Below, piece after piece: positions 1-5,566 of a stretch of 8,536 bases of DNA. A model generated the notes under the pieces. The model was not told where the DNA came from and did not search any database. It saw only the letters and a list, made by a program, of their open reading frames with translations. This DNA comes from Pseudomonadota bacterium (GTDB lineage Bacteria > Pseudomonadota > Alphaproteobacteria > Rhizobiales > Devosiaceae): NCBI GenBank assembly GCA_023415605.1, contig JAEZKB010000274.1, positions 1-8,536 on the forward strand. The letters run 5' to 3'. The translations under genes were made by a program, and so were the position numbers. How positions within the stretch are numbered: position 1 is the stretch's first letter; the number at the start of each line of letters is the position of its first letter.

Positions 1-231
1 GGTGGACTTGCCGCATCCGCTCTCGCCCACCACACCGAGGGTCTCGCCTTTCAGCACATAGAACGAGATGTCGTCGACGGCTTTCACCTCGGCGACCTTC
101 TTGTTGAGAAGGCCGGCGCGGATCGGGAAGTATTTCTTGATGTTCTCGACGATCAGCATCGGCTGGGCCGGACCACCGCGATCGCGTGGATCCGGAGCGT
201 TTCCGTCGGTCGTTTCAATGACGTCGGTCAT
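1..231 (-). CDS. Peptide-type ABC transporter ATP-binding protein, OppF/DppF-like (partial, N-terminal 77 residues)
   Basis: This is the cytoplasmic ATPase that would power the importer encoded just upstream; only the first 77 codons are in the window. The start is the ATG at 231, with a GGAAGGA Shine-Dalgarno sequence a few bases upstream, 16 bp after the permease stop. Residues 1-24 are a polar extension rich in Asp, Pro and Gly. The ABC domain begins near residue 25 (MLIVENIKKYFPI), continues with AVDDISF (51-57), and reaches a full Walker A, GESGCGKST, at residues 69-77, exactly at the window edge. The KKYFPI lead-in, the insert before VKAVDD and the Cys-containing P-loop preceded by GETLGVV match the OppF/DppF subgroup from memory; OppD/DppD proteins usually have GESGSGKS. 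Walker B, the signature motif and the C-terminal oligopeptide domain are not visible, so a longer fused ATPase cannot be excluded. Confidence 0.9.
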   Translation of the reverse strand, partial: MTDVIETTDGNAPDPRDRGGPAQPMLIVENIKKYFPIRAGLLNKKVAEVKAVDDISFYVLKGETLGVVGESGCGKST

Positions 232-247
232 GACCGGTTCCTTCCCG

Positions 248-1150
248 TTAGGCCTTGACATCCATGGCCTGGCGCAACCCGTCGGAGACGAGGTTGAAGG
301 CGATAGAGGTGATGAGAATGAGAACGCCCGGCAGGGCGGTGACCAGCGGCTGCACATAGATCGACTGCCGTAGCGTTGAGAGCATCAAGCCCCAGTCGGC
401 GGTCGGCGGCGAGACGCCGAGACCGAGGAAGGACAGGCCGGAGGCTAGGATGATCGAGATCGACACCAGAGTGGACGAGTAGACCAGAACCGGCGAGAGC
501 ACATTGATCAACACGTGGGTGAAAAGGATCGACACTGTCGAGGCACCACTGGCGCGCGCCGCATCGACGAAATCCAATGTGCGCACCTGCGAGGTTGCCG
601 TTTCGGCGACGCGACAGATTGGCGGAATGAGCACGACCGTCAGGGTCAGCATCTGATTGCCGATGCCGCCGCCCAGGCTGCCGGCAATGGCGACGGCGAG
701 CAGCACGGAGGGGAACGCGAAGAACACGTCCATGGTGCGCATGATCACCATGTTGACCTTGCCGCCGTAATAGCCCGCAACGACGCCAAAGGCCCCGCCG
801 ATCAATGTGGCGAAGAGCACGGGCACGATGCCCATCATCAGCGACACCCGTCCGCCCCAGAGAAGGCGGCTCAGCATGTCACGGCCCTGCTCATCTGTGC
901 CCAGCAGGTATTTCTTGTAGCCAATCGGCCGCAGACGGTTGGCCATGGACGATTTTTCGGGATCCATCGGCGCCAGCCATGGCGCGAAGATCGCCGAGAG
1001 GATGATTATGAGGATCAGCGCCATGCAGAACAGCGTGACGGGATCGTATCTCAGCTTGTTCCAGACATTGCCCCAGTAGCCGCGCACCTTGGTGGCGGGA
1101 GCTGTCTGGGTGCTGTCGATCTGGATGCTACCAGCCGGAATGTCGGTCAT
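248..1150 (-). CDS. Peptide/nickel-type ABC transporter permease, OppC/DppC family
   Basis: Inner-membrane permease (300 residues, normal for the family) that pairs with the adjacent OppB/DppB-type subunit to form the translocation channel. A cytoplasmic N-terminus (1-37) leads into TM1 near 38-58. The OppC hallmark GTDEQGRDMLSRLLWGGRVSL begins at residue 84 (G84-T85-D86). Further hydrophobic segments lie near 104-126, 138-158, 166-180, 216-246 and 267-290, giving the usual six. The EAA-type coupling helix that docks on the ATPase is at about 193-204 (DFVDAARASGAS). The ATG at 1150 is 14 bp after the upstream permease stop. Its GAGGGAG Shine-Dalgarno sequence overlaps that stop codon, which suggests translational coupling. 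The residues that would distinguish peptide, nickel, glutathione or opine substrates cannot be read from the permease alone. Confidence 0.96.
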   Translation of the reverse strand: MTDIPAGSIQIDSTQTAPATKVRGYWGNVWNKLRYDPVTLFCMALILIIILSAIFAPWLAPMDPEKSSMANRLRPIGYKKYLLGTDEQGRDMLSRLLWGGRVSLMMGIVPVLFATLIGGAFGVVAGYYGGKVNMVIMRTMDVFFAFPSVLLAVAIAGSLGGGIGNQMLTLTVVLIPPICRVAETATSQVRTLDFVDAARASGASTVSILFTHVLINVLSPVLVYSSTLVSISIILASGLSFLGLGVSPPTADWGLMLSTLRQSIYVQPLVTALPGVLILITSIAFNLVSDGLRQAMDVKA

Positions 1151-1164
1151 CTCTCGGTGCTCCC

Positions 1165-2121
1165 TCAGATGCGTTTGATGCGCGGATCGACCAGCGACTG
1201 AGTCAGGTCGACGACAAGGTTGATGAGGACGAACACCGTGGCAAGCACGAGGATCGTGCCCTGCAGCAGCGGGATATCGCGGGTAAGGATGGCCTTGTTG
1301 AGCAGGAAGCCTGTGCCGGGCCAGGTGAAAACCGTCTCGACCAGCACCGAGCCACCGATCAGGTACCCAAGTTGCAGGCCGAGCATTGCAATAGCCGAGG
1401 GCATGATGTTGCGCACGGCGTGCACGATGATGCTTAGCTCGCTCAGCCCCTTGGCGCGCAGCGTCTGGATGAAGTCCTGATTGAGGATTTCGCTCAGTGA
1501 GGAGCGGGTGGTGCGGGTCATGATGGCGAGCGGCGGCAGTGCCAGGGCGATGATCGGCATCACCGCGAACTTGAGGTCATTCCAGTCGAAGTAGTTGAAC
1601 GTATCGGAACCGCCCGAGCCCATGCCGGTGGCGGGCAGCCAGTTGAGGTTGACCGCAAACATGATGACGAGCACCACGGCGAGCCAGAAGGTCGGCACCG
1701 AGATGCCAAACACGGCAATGGCGGTCACCAGTCTGTCGACGATGCCGCCCTGGCGGGTGGCAGCGATGACGCCGAGGATCATCGAGAGCACGAAAGCGAT
1801 GACTACCGAGATCAACGCCACAACGATGGTGTTGCCAAAGGCGCGGAACACCTCGCCGGCCACTGGCATGTTGTTGGCGATGGACATGCCGAAGTCGCCG
1901 CCGAGCACACGCCACAGCCAGACGAAGTACTGCACCACCACCGGCTGGTCCAAACCGTAGTAGGCACGCAGCCGAGCGACATCTTCGGGATTGGCGTCTG
2001 GCCGGACCAGATTTTGTACCGGGTCACCCGGCGCTATCTGGACAAGTGCGAAACAGATGATGGTGACGCCAAGGAGGATTGGGATCGTCATGATCAGGCG
2101 GCGGAGTGCATACATCCACAT
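1165..2121 (-). CDS. Peptide/nickel-type ABC transporter permease, OppB/DppB family
   Basis: Inner-membrane permease (318 residues), partner of the OppC/DppC-type subunit that follows it. The N-terminus MWMYALRRLIMTIPILLGV is the typical OppB lead into TM1 (about 10-30), followed by the family motif PGDPV (31-35) and a periplasmic section with YGLDQP (55-60) and GGDFGMS (74-80). Hydrophobic segments lie near 97-121, 131-157, 186-203, 239-260 and 283-307. The EAA loop is near 216-227 (DFIQTLRAKGLS), and the conserved ETVFTWPGTG is at 262-271. The first ATG (2121) is chosen because it gives the usual N-terminus; Met3 at 2115 is a possible alternative, and neither has a strong Shine-Dalgarno sequence. 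It follows the binding-protein gene after 67 bp containing a hairpin, so it probably shares that transcript at a lower level. Confidence 0.96.
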   Translation of the reverse strand: MWMYALRRLIMTIPILLGVTIICFALVQIAPGDPVQNLVRPDANPEDVARLRAYYGLDQPVVVQYFVWLWRVLGGDFGMSIANNMPVAGEVFRAFGNTIVVALISVVIAFVLSMILGVIAATRQGGIVDRLVTAIAVFGISVPTFWLAVVLVIMFAVNLNWLPATGMGSGGSDTFNYFDWNDLKFAVMPIIALALPPLAIMTRTTRSSLSEILNQDFIQTLRAKGLSELSIIVHAVRNIMPSAIAMLGLQLGYLIGGSVLVETVFTWPGTGFLLNKAILTRDIPLLQGTILVLATVFVLINLVVDLTQSLVDPRIKRI

Positions 2122-2155
2122 CGGTGGCTACCCAGGTTGGCGGTGGACGGGAAGA

Positions 2156-2180
2156 GCCGCGGACGCCGTGCGCCCGCGGC
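2156..2180 (-). promoter_or_regulatory. GC-rich intercistronic hairpin between binding-protein and permease genes
   Basis: A perfect 7-bp inverted repeat, GCCGCGG (2156-2162) and CCGCGGC (2174-2180), is separated by an 11-nt loop. It lies 8 bp beyond the stop codon of the substrate-binding protein and 34 bp before the permease start. There is no U-tract, so it is not a complete intrinsic terminator. Structures in this position in binding-protein-dependent transport operons commonly stabilise the upstream mRNA or partly attenuate downstream expression, which would fit the need for excess binding protein. That role is inferred; in GC-rich DNA a 7-bp stem can also occur by chance. Confidence 0.5.
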
Positions 2181-2188
2181 GACGTTCG

Positions 2189-3784
2189 TCAGGGGGCGAC
2201 CACGATCGGGGTCAGGTCCTGGAACCAGCTCTGGGCCTGGACAAAGCCCGAGAGCTTGGGCGAGAGGGCACGCGGGTTGAGATCGTGGACGATGAACAGT
2301 TCGGGTGCATCGGCCATGACCAAGTCGTTGACTTGCGTCAGCAGCGCATCACGCTTGGCCTGGTCGAACTCGGCGAGAGCGGCGAGACCGAGCCTGTCCA
2401 CTTCGTCGTTCTTATAGAAGCCCCAGTTGCAGCAGCTCGGTGGCGCGTAGGCCGTCATCCACTTCTTGAGGATGCCCTGGCTGGAGTCGATTGGCGCCAT
2501 CGAGAAGTTGATGCCGTCGAACTCCGACTTGTCCGCGCCAGCGAGGAAAACACCGATCAGCGCGTTCCAGTCCATCGGGATCAGTTCGACTTCGAAACCG
2601 GCCTCATCAAGCTGCTCCTTGACCAGTTCGTTCATTGGCAGCGGCTGCATCTGCCCCGAGCCTGAAGTCGAAATGCCGATCTTGACCTTGCACGGCATGC
2701 AGCCTGCTTCCTCGAGCAGCGCTTTGGCCCCTTCAGGATCGTATTCATAAACCGGCGGCGAGCCGTACCAGGGTTGGCTGTCGATCAGAGTGTTGTACGC
2801 AGGCGTGGCGATGCCCTGAAGCATGTCGACCATGTCCTGCCGGTTGATCGCCATGTTCGCAGCCTTGCGGACGCGAATGTCGGCAAACGGGCCCTTGTCG
2901 ACCCGAAGCAAGTAGTCCCAGTTGTGCGGGTACGGCACTTTGATGATCTGCATGCCGGCACCCTCGAGGGCCGGAATGGTGTCGGGCGACGGCGCCTCGA
3001 CAAAGTCGACCTGACCAGAGAGCAGTGCCGCGGCGCGGGTCGACGCTTCCGGCATCGGCAGCAGCACGAGACGATCGTGCTTCGGGATGCGATCGGGGTT
3101 CCAGTACTTGTCGTTCTTGACCAATTCGAGCCGCTCGTGCGGCACCAGCTTATCGAACTTGTAAGGACCGGTGCCGGCGGGATGCTCGGCATATTTCACG
3201 TAGTCGTTGCCGACAGCTTCCACGCCGCAGTTCGAAATCATATAGAACATGGCGAGGTCGTAAGGCAGCAGCGACGCTGGCGTCTTGGTGGTGATCTTGA
3301 TGGTCAGGTCGTCGATCTTTTCGACGCCGGCCACGTTGACCACGCCGGAGCCCTGCATACCGGCATGGCGGGCGTTGAACTGCGGCGAGGCGGAGTCCAT
3401 GACGCGGGCGAAGTTCCACACGGCGGAATCGGCGTTCCACGGACAACCGTCGTGGAAGGTAACACCTTCGCGAAGGTGATAGGTCCAGACCAGGTTGTTG
3501 GCCGGATCGATCTCCCAGCTGGTGGCAAGGCCCGGCACGATGTCGGCAGCCTTGTCGGAGCTGGACAGGTCCCAGATAGCGAGGCCATCGTACATGGTGT
3601 AGCCAGCGAAGCGGTAGCCTTCGTAGCCTTGGTCTGGAGCGCCGGTCCAGTCGGGGATGTCGGCTGCGGTCATGGCGACGCGCAGTACGGATTCCTGCGC
3701 AGAGGCGGCACCGGTCAATCCGGTCCCGGCCAGTGCGGCAAATGCGGCGGCTCTCAGAACGCCTCGCATCGTTTTTGATTTCAT
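2189..3784 (-). CDS. Periplasmic substrate-binding protein of a peptide-type ABC importer (SBP family 5)
   Basis: Secreted solute receptor of 531 residues that delivers ligand to the permeases encoded downstream. Residues 1-29 form a Sec signal peptide: basic MKSKTMR, hydrophobic LRAAAFAALAGTGLTG, then ASA with predicted cleavage before Gln30. There is no lipobox Cys. Family-5 marks follow in order: MYDGLAIWD (64-72), VPGLATSWEID (83-93), LREGVTFHDG (104-113), GTGPYKF (204-210) with ELVKNDKYW (220-228), and DIRVRKAANMAINRQ (302-316), the usual VRQAIAYAID-type helix. The region around 421-436 (FDGINFSMAPIDSS) replaces the WxxDxxDP-like stretch of classical dipeptide-binding proteins. Six cysteines (114, 186, 362, 365, 451, 452) are unusually many. 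The start at 3784 is chosen over the upstream ATG at 3892 because it has a strong AGGAG and opens directly into a signal peptide. The ligand is unknown; peptides, glutathione-like molecules and opines are all possible for this family. Confidence 0.95.
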   Translation of the reverse strand: MKSKTMRGVLRAAAFAALAGTGLTGAASAQESVLRVAMTAADIPDWTGAPDQGYEGYRFAGYTMYDGLAIWDLSSSDKAADIVPGLATSWEIDPANNLVWTYHLREGVTFHDGCPWNADSAVWNFARVMDSASPQFNARHAGMQGSGVVNVAGVEKIDDLTIKITTKTPASLLPYDLAMFYMISNCGVEAVGNDYVKYAEHPAGTGPYKFDKLVPHERLELVKNDKYWNPDRIPKHDRLVLLPMPEASTRAAALLSGQVDFVEAPSPDTIPALEGAGMQIIKVPYPHNWDYLLRVDKGPFADIRVRKAANMAINRQDMVDMLQGIATPAYNTLIDSQPWYGSPPVYEYDPEGAKALLEEAGCMPCKVKIGISTSGSGQMQPLPMNELVKEQLDEAGFEVELIPMDWNALIGVFLAGADKSEFDGINFSMAPIDSSQGILKKWMTAYAPPSCCNWGFYKNDEVDRLGLAALAEFDQAKRDALLTQVNDLVMADAPELFIVHDLNPRALSPKLSGFVQAQSWFQDLTPIVVAP

Positions 3785-3793
3785 GATGACTCT

Positions 3794-3798
3794 CTCCT
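3794..3798 (-). promoter_or_regulatory. Shine-Dalgarno AGGAG fixing the start of the substrate-binding protein
   Basis: On the minus strand AGGAG, followed by a further purine run (AGAG), lies 9 nt before the ATG at 3784. It supports this start over the in-frame ATG at 3892, which would put 36 extra residues in front of the signal peptide. Confidence 0.8.
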
Positions 3799-3918
3799 GC
3801 AAGCGCGCGCCCTTTGGCCCGGCGCTGCTAAGTGACGTTGCAAAGCCCATGCCAGCGCCGATAGCGCTCAGTGCATAGCTGACATCCACCAAGCTAAAAT
3901 GTTCAAAATGCTATGATT

Positions 3919-3949
3919 TCGCAGATTGTCGCAGTTGGCATGCGTTGGC
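3919..3949. repeat. Short 10-bp-phased direct repeats upstream of the transporter operon
   Basis: TCGCAG occurs at 3919-3924 and 3929-3934, and GTTGGC at 3934-3939 and 3944-3949, so both pairs repeat with an exact 10-bp step (one helical turn). The first two decamers match at 8 of 10 bases. They end about 135 bp upstream of the binding-protein start. Same-face spacing is typical of direct-repeat binding sites for activators or response regulators, but no cognate regulator is in the window and the motifs are short. Confidence 0.35.
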
Positions 3950-4047
3950 GGGAAGCGACGAAAGCTGACGGAATGACAACAAGATAGGCCACCCTCCCCG
4001 ACCGGCGGCGTTCAAAAAACAGGCAAACTGCCCATCAATTCGACATT

Positions 4048-4074
4048 CAATATTATCGTTTTCAAATAATTTTG
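4048..4074. promoter_or_regulatory. AT-rich imperfect palindrome, candidate operator for the amidase operon
   Basis: The arms CAATATTAT (4048-4056) and ATAATTTTG (4066-4074) are inverted repeats matching at 8 of 9 positions (mismatch 4051/4071) around a 9-nt centre. Arm centres are 18 bp apart, a spacing suited to a dimeric repressor binding two adjacent major grooves. It stands out against the GC-rich surroundings and lies 57 bp before the first amidase start, overlapping a possible promoter. The binding protein is unknown; no regulator gene is present in the window. Confidence 0.45.
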
Positions 4075-4087
4075 GTCGTTGTATAGG
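4059..4087 (+). promoter_or_regulatory. Possible sigma70-type promoter for the amidase operon
   Basis: TTTTCA (4059-4064) and TATAGG (4082-4087) are 17 bp apart, each matching 4 of 6 consensus positions of a housekeeping promoter. Transcription would begin near 4094, giving a leader of about 37 nt. An alternative pair is TCGACA (4040-4045) with AATAAT (4065-4070), each matching 5 of 6 but with a long 19-bp spacer. Either arrangement would overlap the palindrome. This is a by-eye match in AT-rich DNA and needs a mapped 5' end. Confidence 0.3.
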
Positions 4088-4117
4088 GTGGGTGTTGTCA
4101 CCGCGCTCACATCCGAC

Positions 4118-4122
4118 GAAGG
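4118..4122 (+). promoter_or_regulatory. Shine-Dalgarno GAAGG fixing the start of the first amidase
   Basis: GAAGG lies 8 nt before the ATG at 4131. It supports that start over the in-frame GTG at 4092, which has only GGGTGG upstream and would add 13 residues absent from both paralogues. Confidence 0.7.
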
Positions 4123-4130
4123 CTGCGCCA

Positions 4131-5546
4131 ATGCTCGAGAAGCTGCCCGACACCACCGCCCTCCACTACGCCTCGCTGCTCGAGGTTTCTAAGCTGATCC
4201 AGAGTGGCCAACTCTCGCCGGTGGCAGTCACGGAGATGCAGCTCGAGCGCATCGCGGCGGTGGATCCGGGGCTCAACTCGTATTTGTCGGTCACGGCGGA
4301 GACGGCGTTGGCGGAGGCGGAGCAGGCGGAGGCGGAGCTGGAGGCGGGGCGGGTGCGAGGGCCCCTGCACGGGGTGCCCATCGCCATCAAGGATTTGTTC
4401 CACACCAAGGGCGTGCCATCGACATTCGGTTCCCTCGCCTACAAGGACTTTATTTCGGACCACGACGCCACGATCGTGCATCGCCTGCGCCAGTCGGGCG
4501 CGGTGATTTTGGGGCGGCTGCACCTCCACGAGGGGGCGTTCGGGGAGCACCACCCGGCCCTGCCCCGCTGCAATAATCCGTGGCATGCGGATTATTGGCC
4601 GGGAGGTTCCAGCTCGGGCTCCGGTGCGGCGACGGCGGCGGGGCTCTGCTATGCGAGTCTCGGCACCGATACCGGCGGCTCGATCCGCTTCCCGTCGGCG
4701 GCCAACGGCGTCACCGGCCTCAAGGTCACCTGGGGCCGGACCAGCCGATATGGTGTGCACGCATTGGCCGACTCGCTCGATACGATCGGCCCGATGGCCC
4801 GCGACGCTGCCGATTGCGCCGCTATGCTCGCGGCCTTTGCCGGCGCCGATCCGATGGATCCCACCTGCCTCACGGCGCCGGTGCCGGACTATCTGGCGGC
4901 GCTCGACGGCGTACTAGGGGCCCGCGGCCTCCGCATCGGCTTGGATGAGGCCTATCTCGAGAGTGGCGTCGATGCCGAGACCGTCGCCGCTATCCGCACG
5001 GTGATTGCGAGCTTCGCGGCGCTCGGCGCCACTATCGTGCCGATCAAGATTCCCGATCGGACCGACGCGACCACGGCGCAGATGGTGATTACCGATACCG
5101 AGAGCGCCTATTTCCACAAGTCGGTCTACGAAGCGGACAAGTCCGCCTACGGACCGCAACTGGCCAAAGCAATGGAGCGCGGCCTCAAGCAGGACCCGAT
5201 GGCGCTCGCCAAGGCCTACATCACGCGCGACCGCTTCCGCGGCGAATTGCTGAGGGTGTTCGACGGCGTCGATGTTCTCATCTCCCCGGTCTACCCGATG
5301 GTCGGGGCCCGCTACGACGAGATGGACCGGCACTTGGAGGACCTGCAGAGCTTCCTTGGGTTCACCTCGCCCTACAACCTTGCCGGAGTGCCGAGCATCA
5401 CCTTCCCCTGCGGCATCGCCGCGGTCGGCATGCCGCTTGGCGTGCAGCTGATCGGACCACACCTCAGTGAACCGACTCTACTCAAGGCAGCGCATGCCTA
5501 CCAGATGGCCACCGACTGGCATCTGCGGCGGCCGCCGCTCAACTGA
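4131..5546 (+). CDS. Amidase-signature family hydrolase 1
   Basis: Cytoplasmic AS-family amidohydrolase (471 residues, normal for the family) that would cleave a carboxamide to acid and amine or ammonia. The family fold is clear: an N-terminal helical region with LSPVAVTEMQLERI (28-41), then GVPIAIKD with catalytic Lys87, then GGSSSGSG with cis-Ser160, then GTDTGGS with nucleophile Ser184. The Ser-Ser spacing of 24 equals that of FAAH (Ser217/Ser241). FPSAANGVTGLK, WGRTSRYGV and a late PSITFPCG core also fit. EGA-x2-EHHP (134-142) and the C-terminal HAYQMATDWHLRRP are shared with both downstream paralogues. There is no signal peptide. The ATG at 4131 is preferred for its Shine-Dalgarno sequence and paralogue alignment. 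It is first in a three-gene unit. Substrate is unassigned; it does not look like GatA in context, since no gatB or gatC is nearby. Confidence 0.95.
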   Translation: MLEKLPDTTALHYASLLEVSKLIQSGQLSPVAVTEMQLERIAAVDPGLNSYLSVTAETALAEAEQAEAELEAGRVRGPLHGVPIAIKDLFHTKGVPSTFGSLAYKDFISDHDATIVHRLRQSGAVILGRLHLHEGAFGEHHPALPRCNNPWHADYWPGGSSSGSGAATAAGLCYASLGTDTGGSIRFPSAANGVTGLKVTWGRTSRYGVHALADSLDTIGPMARDAADCAAMLAAFAGADPMDPTCLTAPVPDYLAALDGVLGARGLRIGLDEAYLESGVDAETVAAIRTVIASFAALGATIVPIKIPDRTDATTAQMVITDTESAYFHKSVYEADKSAYGPQLAKAMERGLKQDPMALAKAYITRDRFRGELLRVFDGVDVLISPVYPMVGARYDEMDRHLEDLQSFLGFTSPYNLAGVPSITFPCGIAAVGMPLGVQLIGPHLSEPTLLKAAHAYQMATDWHLRRPPLN

Positions 5547-5566
5547 TCCCACCAAGGCTCACCCCC

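Larger units (their letters stand above)
3785..4130. promoter_or_regulatory. Divergent intergenic control region between transporter and amidase operons
   Basis: These 346 bp separate two divergent start codons and hold no convincing gene. The section nearest the binding-protein gene is GC-rich. The section from about 3890 to 4090 is clearly more AT-rich than the rest of the window and contains the visible candidate control elements: an AAAATG direct repeat (3896-3901 and 3905-3910, with TTC between), phased direct repeats at 3919-3949, and an AT-rich palindrome at 4048-4074. CATAGC (3874-3879) and GCTATG (3910-3915) form a wide, weak inverted repeat. For the leftward transcript, TTGAAC on the minus strand (3906-3901) resembles a -35 box, but no well-spaced -10 follows, so that promoter is not assigned. 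Confidence 0.7.

Noticed and set aside
2774..3778. Plus-strand open frame (334 codons) opposite the substrate-binding protein
   Set aside because: Antisense shadow with Val-, His-, Gly- and Arg-rich low-information sequence; the minus strand has a signal peptide and family motifs.
3785..3892. Upstream ATG start adding 36 residues to the binding protein
   Set aside because: It would bury the signal peptide behind a leader; the ATG at 3784 has a strong AGGAG and begins directly with a Sec signal.
4092..4130. Upstream GTG start adding 13 residues to the first amidase
   Set aside because: It has only GGGTGG upstream, the extra residues match nothing in the paralogues, and it would start at or before the likely transcription start; the ATG at 4131 has GAAGG at 8 nt.
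3785..4130. Sigma54-type promoter around TTGGCATGCGTTGGC (3935-3949)
   Set aside because: The TGGC and TTGC elements do not fall at the required -24/-12 spacing with the invariant GG and GC.
3911..4156. Small minus-strand open frame (81 codons) in the divergent control region
   Set aside because: It starts inside the first amidase, crosses the palindrome and candidate promoter, and shows no domain or membrane segment.
4131..5546. First amidase as GatA of the tRNA amidotransferase
   Set aside because: No gatB or gatC nearby, three tandem copies, and the cluster-specific EHHP and ATDWH-x-RRP motifs point to a metabolic amidase subfamily.
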